Origin: Stomoxys calcitrans
Lineage: Eukaryota; Arthropoda; Insecta; Diptera; Muscidae
Assembly (NCBI RefSeq): GCF_963082655.1
Contig: NC_081553.1
Location: 211,640,117-211,704,116, forward strand
Direction of reading: 5' to 3'
Length of the DNA stretch: 64,000 nt
Shown: positions 8,802-20,800 of the stretch, piece after piece
Position numbering within the stretch: the stretch's first letter is position 1
Layout: every line of letters begins with the position of its first letter
The notes under the pieces: generated by a model
Seen by the model: only the letters and a program-made list of their open reading frames with translations
Database searches by the model: none
What the model was told of the DNA's origin: nothing
Position numbers and translations under genes: made by a program

Positions 8802-11800
8802 TTAGACTTTTTTCTTTCCATTGCCTTGTTTAGCTGCTTGCGCTTGTTCTTCTAGACGGGCTTCTTCCTCCATTTCTAGTAGTTTTTGTCGTCTACGTCC
8901 CAATGGTGTCTTGGTCCACCAAGACTCAAAGGCCTCCTCTTCTTCTCGATAGACGGGATCCCTGGTGCTATAAATAATTAATGTTTTAATGGTTTTATTG
9001 TTGCAGTGGGAATTATGGGGGTCGATTATGGTTAGCAACCCAACCTCAGTTGCGTTGCCAACGGGCAAACTTATAAAAACTTCAATTTCTTTATTGCATA
9101 CTTTTTTACAATTTTCGAAGTAAAATTGCAAATTTTGCCCACTAAGGAACAGGGGCAAACTTCTCACATATCAATGAGTGCAGTCCGATTCAAGTTTTAA
9201 GCTCAATGATAAGGGGCCTCCTTTTTATAGCCGAGTCCGAACGGCGTGCCGCAGTGCGACGCCTTTTTCGAGAGAAGTTTTACATGGCATAGTACCTCAC
9301 ATATGTTGCCAGCATTAGGAGGGGAAAACCACCGTTGAAAAGTTTTTCTGATGGTCTTGCCAGGATTCGAACCCAGGCGTTCAGCGTCATAGGCGGACAT
9401 GCTAACCTCTGCGCTACGGTGGACAATTTTCTAAGTAGCTGATGTAAAATCGGTGCGGCAAGTGATAGCATGTGTAGGGCATGCGGGGAAGATGATGAAA
9501 CGTTGGAGCATTTCGTTTGTCATTGCTCGGCTTTCGCGTCTAACAGATAGCGGTACTTAGGTGGGGACACAATACCAAACATGAACCAACTAAGGGGAGT
9601 AGTATTGAAAACAATTAAGGATTTTGTAAGTAGCACGGAATTTCTAACTTAAAATTTTCTTTTAGGGGTTCTTTATAGTTTTTAGAGCGCACAACAAGCC
9701 GATTCCTGGCGTAGGTGTATGTCCATAGTGGCATGGGGCGGATTAATTAATAGCTTCTAATCTAACCAAACCAAACCTAAGAATCTTCAAAAAACGCTGA
9801 TATTGACTGAACTGAAAAAAATTTCCAACGTTATACTAATTTTTATTTCAAGGTATTATCTCTTGCTAACACAACTTGAGTTGAGTTGCAATCCATGACC
9901 GACCCAAAAGTTTTGTTAAAACTACAAAATAAAATTACGATGACGTTTTCAATCCCATGGCAGCCGGTTGTATGTACCGGATTGACCCGATGAATACCTT
10001 CATCGGCAAGGGCGGCCGCCTCAGTGTACCACACACTGCTACTACAACAACAACAACGATGACGTTTTGCTAAAACAAATTGAAATTGGCTGTGCAAATG
10101 AAAATTTGCCAAAAGGCAAACTTCTCACATATTAAAGAGTGCTCTCCGACTCAAGTTTTAAGCCTCCTTTTTATAGCCAAGTCCAAACGGCGTGCCGCAG
10201 TGCGACACCGCTTTGGGAGGAAGTTTTTATATGGCTGCCAGACCATTTTTTCAAATGGCATAGTTCCTCACTAATGTCGCTAGCGTGGAGGAGGGGATAA
10301 CCACCGCTGAAAATTTTTTCTTATGTTCTCGCCAGGATTCGAAACCAGGCGATCAGCGTCATTGGTGGACATGCTAAAATTTGTATTTGTTTGCCAGTTA
10401 GGTCGAGGATCATTTTTTCATGATGTGTTTATTTCTCTTTCGGGACGAGCTCAATAGTCGAACATTTTTTTAATGTAAAGCAAAATGAAAACCAGAGAAT
10501 ACCACAAACCACCGAGATATGGCGCGTTTCGACCACTTGGTAAATGAGGCCATCATCAGTTGCCGTTTTGGTGTGGGGTCTTCAAAGGCCGTACACTGGT
10601 AGGTTGTACTTATATCGAAGTCATTGCGAGAAAGACTTTTACGAAATGAATGCAACAACAACCAAGTTCGACTCTTTGTCACACTAGCTGTCTCTTTCCA
10701 AAGAGCAAAAATTGAGCGGAAGAGCAAAAGTGGGGCGGTCCCGAATGTGTAATACCCTAAACCTACCCTATCAGTGCAATGTGGTAGCTATATCCAATTC
10801 TAAACCAATTTTGATGGACTCGGCGGATGTTTTCAGAGGGGTTATTAAACCATACATATCAAATTTTTCCAGCAAATATGTTGAAACTGTAATTTACGTT
10901 TGACAAATGACAACAAAATTACCCAAAACCTGACGAACATATATATGAGAGCTATATCTAAATCTGAACCGATTTAGAGCAAACTTCTCAGATATTGTGG
11001 TAGTCATCGAGGAAGGCCACCGTAGCGCAGAGGTTAGCATGTCCGCCTATGACGCTGAACGCCTGGGTTCGAATCCTGGCGAGACCATCTGAAAAAATTT
11101 TCAGCGGTGGTTTTCCCCTCCTAATGCTGGCAACATTTGTGAGGTACTATGCCATGTAAAACTTCTCTCCAAAGAGGTGTCGCCCTGTGGCACGCCGTTC
11201 GGACTCGGCTATAAAGGAGGCCCCTTATCATTGAGCTTAAAAAACTTGAATCGGACTGCACTCATTGATATGTGAGAAGTTTGCCCCTGTTCCTTAGTGG
11301 AATGTTCATGGCCAAAATTTGCATTTGCATCGAGGAAAGTGATTGAGTCTGTAATAGTTTTTACAGACTTTTTGATCCGAAAAAATAAAACACAACAACA
11401 AACTTTCAAACTAATTTAAGTTCCGAATTGAACCACTTTATTGACTTGCTTGTTGCTAACGAGAAAGACTAGTAATTATATGCAAAGCTAAAAATGCAAT
11501 TGCAACCAAAAATGCAACTGCTTATATGTATAAAAAAAGGCTTCATGTACAAAAAAGGTTTATGTACACACACGCACACATACATTAACGTGCATCCCCA
11601 ATCTAATGGAACAGACAGCGGCTAGACAGCGACCAGACAGACATGCGTAGGCGTGTGTGTGAAAGTGCATGCGAACTTAGATTCTTAGGCAGGTAGTAAA
11701 ATTGAGATGATGCACAAAACAGCAACAATAACTTGCAAACAATTTTTGGGCATGAGCAACAGCCAAACTAACAGGGCCGGACTTGCAGTTAACATCCTCC

Positions 11801-14800
11801 CCCCGTTGAAGGTCTTGGGGCTTCAACTGATTCACTTATCGGCAGTACGGCTAGTTTGGTTATGGCTCGCTTAAAGATTCCGCTACTTGTTCGAACATTC
11901 ACCACTCGAACTATTCCGTCTTCGCCCTTTATAGTTTCCTCCACTCGTCCCATTTGCCACTTTAGTGGAGCAAATTTTCATCTTTTATTACGACCATGGC
12001 ACCAACAGATATATTGTCACTTTGAGCCTGCCATTTGGATCTCTCTTGTAGCAGCGTTAGGTAGGACGTACTCCACTTTCTCCAAAAAATCTGTTGCAAT
12101 TCCGATACCTTTTGCCAACTGTTGAGACGACCGAAATTTATCCATGACATATTCGGCTCGGGTATTGAAATAAGTGGACCACCCACTAAAAAATGGCCAG
12201 GCGTCAATACATCTAGGTCCTCAGGGTCCTCGGAGAGCGGGCACAATGGACGAGAGTTTAAGATTGCAGAAATTTGGCAGACTAGTGTGCGTAGCTCGTC
12301 GAAAGTAAGTTTGTTTAGGCCAACTGCTCGATAAAAATGGAATTTAGCAGACTTTACAGCCGCTTCCCAGAGGCCACCAAAATGTGGGGATCTGGGTGGA
12401 ATAAATTTCCAATCAATGCCATCATCAAGACATTGATCATGAATGGCATTTAGATGTGATTGCCTCGAAAACATCTGCTTTAATTCATCCAACTCATTTT
12501 TTGCGCCCACAAAATTTGATGCATTGTCTGACCAAATCGTTTTGGGTTTGCCTCTCGTGGCAACGAAGCGTCGAAGCGAGCACAAAAATGAAGGTGTTGA
12601 TAAATCCTGGACAACCTCGAGATGGGTTGCCTTTGTTGAAAAGCAAATAAATATGCAAATATAGCATTTCACAGGAGGGCGGCTCTTCACCTCCGACTTG
12701 TAAAAGAATGGCCCACAAAAATCGATTCCAGTTGTATGAAAGGCTCTATTTGGCCTTACTCGGTCTGAAGGCAAATTTCCCATGACGTTTTGGAGCAATT
12801 TCGGCTTCATTCTAAAACATCGGACACACTTCGAAATAATGGAAGCTATCAGCTTTCGTCCTCCAATTGGCCAAAATTGCTGTCGAATTGCAGCCAGCAA
12901 ACACTGAGCTCCGGCATGAAGTAGCTTGTGATGAAAATGCATCACCATTGATGCAGTAAACGGATGCTTTTTGGGCAGAATAATGGGGTGACGAGCATCA
13001 AAGTCCAGGGTTGAGTTTTGGAGACGCCCACCAACTCGAATTAACCCAAACTCATCAATAATAGGTGCCAACGAATACAACTTGCTAGACGATGCAATTT
13101 CCTTATCTGATTTCAACGCCTTGTATTCCTCAGAAAAATGTACAAGCTGAATGTTTTTAACCAGGAGGCGAGTACCAGCTCTAATGTCGTCAGGGGTTAA
13201 TACTTCGGTATGGGCACTCAATTTGGAATATACAAATTTAGAAACATACGCAAAAATTCGTTGCATTTTCAAAAAAGAATTGCGATACTTACACTGTATC
13301 GACAAATCAGTAAGAGAGGTCGTCAACAATACATGTCTTCTACGCTCAGGTAAGTCATCCACATAACTTGCAGTATCAGGCCAGTTTGATGCTTCATTCA
13401 GCAGGAAGTTTGGACCACCTTTCCACAGTGATGAATGGAGTAGCTCCCCAGGTGTCGCACCTCTCGACAAGATGTCTGCTGGATTGAGTTTTGTTGGAAC
13501 GTAGTGCCAGGTAATTCGAGTCCCATATGACTGAATTCGAGAAATTCGATTGGCAACGAAAACGTTGAAGTTGGATGGCAGCTCTCGAAGCCAGGACAAC
13601 ACCACCATCGAATCGGACCAACAATGGATTTCACAATGAAAATCTAGAGATTTCACCACAGTATCAATCAGCTCAGCTAGAAGGCATGCAGCTGAAAGTT
13701 CGAGTTTTGGTACAGTGAGCGTCTTCAATGGGGCAACTCTCGATTTAGAGCACAGAAGTTCAGATTTAATGACGCTGTTGAATTGGGACCTCACATAGAC
13801 ACATGCGCCGTAAGCAGCCAAGCTGGCATCGCAGAAACCATGAATCTGCAATGATGCCGACGCCATTGAAACATGCCGTGGAAATGTGAAACGGTGCATC
13901 AGATCGAATTTCGAAATATATTCAATCCACAATGAATGTAGTGATTGAGGCAAGCTTTCATCCCATTGAAGATTGAGTTTCCACAGATGCTGCATAAACA
14001 TTTTTGCCTTTGTAATGACTGGACCAATCAAACCCAATGGATCGTAAAGGCGGGCAATCGAAGATAAAATGGACCGCTTTGTCACCACCTTCCAGTCATC
14101 AATGGGGGTAAAAGAGAAAATGAAATTATCACTCTGGGGATCCCAAGTGAGCCCAAGAGTTTTGGTGACATCTGTACCGTCATGAAATTTTAACAATGTT
14201 TCACAGTCTTCTGCAGGAACATCCCGTAGGGCATCTGGATCATTGGAGCACCACTTGCGAATCAAGAATTCGCCCTTTTTAAGCAAAGCTGTTACTTGAT
14301 GCCTTATCTCTTCGACCTCTGCTATGGTATTGCCACCAGAAAGCATGTCATCTACGTAGAAGTCACGTCGAACCACTTTGGAACCCAGTGGAAAGTTCTC
14401 TTCTTCATCGATTGCAAGTTGATGCATTGCACGGATAGCCAGGAATGCAGCGGGTTTTGTACCATAGGTGACTGTGTTCAGTTTATAGGTTTTGATATCA
14501 TCCGCCTCGTTCTCTCGCCACAGAATGCATTGGAGGTAATCGTCAGGGTGTGACACTCGAACGCACCTGTACATTTTACAAATGTCTCCACTAAGGGCCA
14601 CCTTAAAGAACCTGTACCTCACCAAGGTATTGAACAGCTTTGGTTGTATGGTAGGGCCGGAATGCAAAATATCGTTTAATGATAGCCCAGTTGCGGTTTT
14701 TGCCGATCCATCAAAAACCACTCTAAGTTTGGTCGATGTGCTGTCCAACTTGTGGACACAGTGGTGTGGCAAGTAGTACTTCGATTCGGGTACCTGTGGC

Positions 14801-17800
14801 GAGATTAACGACATATGGCTTAATGTGGCATACTCACGCATAAAAGTTGTATATTGAGCCTTTATTTCTGGACTCCGACGAAACTTTCTTTCCAAAGACA
14901 TTAGACGTTGTAATGCACGCTGATATGAACCACCAAGTGATGAGACACCCCTGCTTTCGATTTGCGGCAGCCGAACAGAATATGACCCAGAAGGCAAACG
15001 AACGAAGTTGGTTAGAAAATGATTTTCGCAGTAGAGTTCATTGTCAGATCTGGATTCATCATAAACAAAGTTGGTCTCGATTTCCCAAAAGGATTTGACG
15101 ACGGTTGAAAGCTTCTCTTCTTCTTCCTCAAGCTCGGAATACGACACAGCAAGTGACCAGGATTTACATGGCTGAAAACTACCACCTGCTACGACCCAGC
15201 CGAATAATGTTTTTTGTAAAACAGGGAGGTTGACACCAATTTTTATTTGCCCCACTGACATCAGATTGAAAAACAATTCGGCACCAATTAACATGTCGAT
15301 ATGATCCGGCTTGTTAAATGCAGGGTCTGCTAATTGAATGTTCTTGGGCATATTCCAGTTGGAGGCATCGAGATTTATTTTTGGCTTGTAGTCAGTGATG
15401 CTTGGTACCACCATGGCAGCGAACGAAGTGGTGAAATCACTATGGCATGATTTCACAACCAAATCAACAGATTTTTCAACCAGCATACTTCCATCACCTA
15501 TGCCGTAAACTGTGGCTGAGACTCGATTACAATTTAAGCCAAGAGTCTTTGCAAAACGATTTGCAATCATGTTCAACTGGGATGCAGAATCCAAAATTGC
15601 TCGACACGGCACAAAATTCCCAAACTTGTTTTTGGCGAGGACAATAGCTGTTGCCAACAGGACGGTTCCACCCGTGGTTGCTGACCTTCCAGATGAATCA
15701 GCTGACGAAACAAGAACTGATTGGGATATAGATGGTTCCACTACAACAGATGGCTGGGCTGACGGCGTTTGGTCCATATGCAACATTGTGTGGTGTTTTG
15801 AAGAGCATTGCCTGCAAGAGCCCGAATTGCACTTTTTTAACACATGGCCCTTCCGAAGACAATTGAGGCACAATTTCAAACGCTTTGCCTCTTTGAAACG
15901 AAGAGATGGGGAGAGATTGCTGAAAGGTGGACAATTGACAATGTAGTGGTCCATTGAATCACAAAAAGCACACAAAGGAGAAGAGCTTCCAGAGGCCACA
16001 TGTACGTGGCGATTTTTAAATGATTGCTTTTTGTTGTTTTGCTGAATAGAGCCGGCACAAACCACGGAATTCTCCAAGTTCTCCAGCATACGACATCTTT
16101 GCTCTAAAAAACTTGACATGGACTGCCACGACGGCAATTCATTCACAGCCAGACTCTCCTCCCACTTAATTTGGGAATCTCTATCCATTTTAGTGGCAGC
16201 TAAATATACTAAGAGCCCATCTGCAATTTGGTCTCTACTGGCAATCGTCTGCATGGCTCGCAGGTGCGAATTAAATTTGTCACTAAGCTGGCGCAAACCA
16301 ATGGCTGGGGAAACTTCCACAGCTTTCAGCGAAAAAATGGCCTTTATATGGGTCTGAAAATTTAACAATTTATTATCAAAACGATTCTTCAACAATTTTA
16401 CCGCTTCCATATAATTTCTTTCGTTTAGCTCCAACGATGAAATTGTGTCCAAGGCGGCACCTGTTAAGCTTGAGCGCAGATGATGGAATTTTTCCAGGTC
16501 ACTTAGTTCTGCGCTGCTGTCGACAATTGTTGAGAACAGTGAAAAGAAATTCGGCCAATCAGCATAAGCTCCACCAAACTTTGGCAACTGGATCTCTGGT
16601 AGGCGTGTTTTGCGTGTCGAGGATGAATTTTCAGAAAATGGACCTCCATCAACAGAAAATTGGCGCACAGTCGAAGACCGGGGATTTGATTCCAATCTAC
16701 GGATGGAATTCATCTGTCGAGTCAATTTGGCCTTGACATCCAAATACAAGGCGGTAAATTTCATCCTTTCTTCACTTTCCATTTCGGCCGTTACCATCTC
16801 TTCCAATGCTGACTGAGCCTCTTCGAATGAGGCGCCTATCTGCTCTACATAGTCAAGACGGACGGACAAATCTGCCTCATCATATTCACTAAGCTGCGCC
16901 GTTGCAAGGGATTTTTTCAACATTCCCAACTGTTTCAGCATTGATGCAATTTTTGTCATGTAGGGCAATAAATTTTTTGAATTTCCGCCATCACTTGTAT
17001 TGTTGGTAGGCTCTGTGTCTGGCATATTTTTTCGTGGCAATTTAAACTTTTTCACAAACAACTTTTGAATATAAAACAAATATTATCCGAGTTGATAATA
17101 TTTTTCTAGTGATCACCAAGTAGATCACGTCGGGGTCACCAATGTTTGAGTCTGTAATAGTTTTTACAGACTTTTTGATCCGAAAAAATAAAACACAACA
17201 ACAAACTTTCAAACTAATTTAAGTTCCGAATTGAACCACTTTATTGACTTGCTTGTTGCTAACGAGAAAGACTAGTAATTATATGCAAAGCTAAAAATGC
17301 AATTGCAACCAAAAATGCAACTGCTTATATGTATAAAAAAAGGCTTCATGTACAAAAAAGGTTTATGTACACACACGCACACATACATTAACGTGCATCC
17401 CCAATCTAATGGAACAGACAGCGGCTAGACAGCGACCAGACAGACATGCGTAGGCGTGTGTGTGAAAGTGCATGCGAACTTAGATTCTTAGGCAGGTAGT
17501 AAAATTGAGATGATGCACAAAACAGCAACAATAACTTGCAAACAATTTTTGGGCATGAGCAACAGCCAAACTAACAGGGCCGGACTTGCAGTTAACAGAA
17601 AGCGTTGTGGAAAATTTTGGCAAGATTGGTCAATAAATGCGCTTGCAGTGGCTTTTGGAGTGAAAATCGGGCAATATGCCAGTCATGTCGAGAGTCATAA
17701 GAAAACCCTTCCAGCCAAATTTCGAGAGAATCGGTTAACAAATGGGCACTTTATTGCAATATTTCTCAAAAACGGACGAACATATATATAGGAGGTATAT

Positions 17801-20800
17801 CTAAATCTGAACCGATTTCCATGAAATTCACCAGTAATGCCGAGAGCCAAGAAAAAATCCTTTCTGCTCAAATTTTTGAGAATCGGTTAACAAATGACAA
17901 TTTTATTGCATTTTTACTGCAAATCGGACGAACATATATATGAGAGCTATATCCAAATCTTAACCGATTTTTTAAAATTTCAATAGGTTTCATCCCTAGG
18001 TCGAAAAACATGCCTGTACCAAATTCTAAGATGATGGGATGAAAACTGCGACCTGTACTTTGTACAAAAATTAACATGGACAGACAGACAGACGGACATA
18101 GCTAAATCGAATCAGAAAGTGATTCTGAATCGATCGGTATACTTATCTATGGGTCTATCTCTCTTCCTTTTGGGTGTTACAAACAAATTCAAATTATAAT
18201 ACCATGTACCATAGTAGTGGTGTAGTTAGTTTCTTTTTTAGACTTACCACAATACATTGATTAATTCCGCATGAGTTAAGGGTTGCGAACGTAATTGCAG
18301 CTTACGTTTGCAGGTCAAAACTTCTTTGAGAGTAGCATTAACCGATCCTATTGTATAGCCATCTGATATTTTAGCCATTACACTGCAATCCAAATTTGAC
18401 AAACCACCAGAGTATTCACTGAGAGTATAAATAGCAAGAGGAACCTTATATTGGAGCATATTTTTATAATAGCTTTTTTTTTTGCTTACCACAATAACGT
18501 TTTCCAAGCATGTGATAAAGCTCCATAGTCTGGCCGTGGTATGTATATGAAACGATTATAGGTTTGTTGCAATAGTTTTTGATCTGCCTCCCATGGTAAA
18601 CTGGAGGTACCTATAAAGAGCACACGATCTTCGGGTGCTATGTTTCTGATTAGTTTTGGTAAATCTTTTTTCAGACGTTTGGGATCTGTTCGATCTGTTT
18701 TCGGTATTTTCTTCATGAAAGGTTTCTCCGCATCGTCCATAAATATAACCGCAGGCTGCAGCAGACGTGATACTTTTAACACCAAGTGAATAAGCATAAT
18801 CAAGCCTGATTTGCCTGGATATTTACCCACAATATTCGCTGGAGTAAGATCAAATAGAACTGCTCCAACTTCAGTGCAGATGGCGTGCAACAATGCTTTT
18901 TTGCCTGACCCCTTTGGCCCGGTGAACAATACAGATCGTATTAAGGGGCAAGTGTTGTGTATTTGCTCCGAACCCAGTGGCAGTATACAATATTCTATCA
19001 AAAGTTGTCTTATATCTCCGGGAGAAGGATTTATGCCTGAACGCGTGGTCAAAGCTTTATCGCCCAGAAAATGACTTAAACGTATTTCAGGGTATTTCCT
19101 TATAATGCCATTCGTTACAAGTTCTTCGTACAGCGATTCTGTGGTGCGATCTGGTGTTAAATCTTTTTCTTTTTTCTTTTTATTCTTTTTGCCCGACCTG
19201 CGAGCCTTTTTGTTGTTTTTCTTTGCCTTTTTACCTATGGCCGTCTACGAATGTAAAACAAGCGATGGCGTTTTAGATATTAGAGAAGCAAAAGAATTTC
19301 TATGGGTTTTAGTTATATGTACCTGTAGTAATTCCAATTCTTGTCTCATAACATCATCGACTACTCTTCGAAATTCTTTTTCCACTTCATCATATTTTTC
19401 GGCGTATATCATGTCATCATATTGATGTTGCAGTAAATTACCAGTCTCGTCCTTTTCGCGCCAGATTTCATTGAAACTAGCAAAGTGAAATGTAAAATTT
19501 ATAGAAATTTCATTATTTTGTTAAGTTAAGTTGGACTGCATCTAATAAACCCTTCACCATGTATTGCAGTTGCCATGGTCTTTAGAGGTTTTTATTCTCC
19601 TAAGATGGGGTCATACTAAAATCAATTTATTCCGTTTGGGATCTACGACCCCATAAAGTATAAATGTATATTCTTGATCGTCTTGACATTCGACCTCCGT
19701 CTGTCGAAATCACGATAGCGGTCGAATGAAAAAAGGTATCCGCTTGAAATTTTGCACACATACTTCTTTTGGATGTAGGTTGTTATTGTTGTAGCAGCGT
19801 GTTGTATTCTATATTTCGTCTGCTTGATTCTCTCGAGTATCCAGATCCAGGAGCTCCGCGACTAATGTGGGGTGCGTAGATAGGGATTTGGGTCTGAGAC
19901 GAGTTGGTCTGGCTGGGCAGGTGACGTGTGTCGTGTGATCCCAATCGGGACACACGCCCTGCACCTTGGCATCAATCCTTGCTCTATAGGATATGAGGTG
20001 GCCGAACCTGCCGTATCGTAATTGAGCCAGAACTACGCTGGTTTGCCGGGATTCTTCAGGTGCAATGGACCTCATTGACCCGGTGGCTGTTCACCTCGTT
20101 TGCATGAATGTCGCACAGACCCGCTTGATCTATAGGTTCTCTTTTGTAGCGCTGAACCTCACGATCTAGATCGTGTAGATTCACCTTAAGGCTTCTGGGC
20201 GGTTGATATCTATTCACAAGATGATGATTTGGATGGTCCTTCCGATAACAGCCCAGAAGGTATTGCTTAGACAGAATGTAGTTATGTCTTCGCACCTACG
20301 AATTGGAAGACAACCCGTCACAGTTCGAAGAGCGGCATTCTGACAGATTTGAATATTATTCCACTGCGCGTTACAAGGCTGACGAGACCAGACTGGTGTT
20401 GCATATCTCACCACAGATCGGCCAATTTCTTTGCAAGTGGTCAACAAGGTTTCTTTTTCAGTGCTGCCTTGTGACTTGAGGACCTTGTTTCTACCTTTTA
20501 CTTTATCGCGAACTGCGATAAAGCGAATTGCTGTAAATGTAACACCAAGTATTTTAGGACACTTGATGGTCGGAATCATTTTACCATCGACTATCATATT
20601 CAGCTCATTATTCACCTCATGCGTATCTGTAGTGAACAATGTGACTGAAGATTTGGTGGCAGATATCTTCAAATCTCTTGCAGCGAAATAGGCGGCAATT
20701 CGTAGAGGTAAACGTTTAACCTATCACAAATGTCAACAATGGGTGGGTGGCATGTTGCCATGATCATACAATCATCCGCATATCATACGATATCTATGCC

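Larger units (their letters stand above)
11340..17597 (-). mobile_element. BEL/Pao LTR retrotransposon, complete and recent
   Basis: LTRs of 455 bp lie at 11340-11794 and 17143-17597. Read on the minus strand they start TGTTAACTGC and end AATCA/AAACA, keeping TG..CA ends. I found one difference between them, the third base from the left edge (A versus T). The 5-bp target duplication GAAAG lies at 11335-11339 and 17598-17602. A primer-binding site TTGGTGACCCCGACGTGA lies at 17125-17142 next to the 5' LTR, and a polypurine tract GGGGGGAGGA at 11795-11804 abuts the 3' LTR. The element is 6258 bp and in sense orientation within IQCA1 intron 5. Confidence 0.95.

Noticed and set aside
11021..11085. 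tRNA-like sequence with good A and B boxes
   Set aside because: It is the head of SINE family A. Similar heads occur at many sites in both strands, with a shared non-tRNA body and target duplications, and there is no tRNA acceptor-stem partner.
15512..15946. 144-codon plus-strand frame and many neighbours between 12000 and 17000
   Set aside because: Shadows of the BEL/Pao polyprotein on the other strand.
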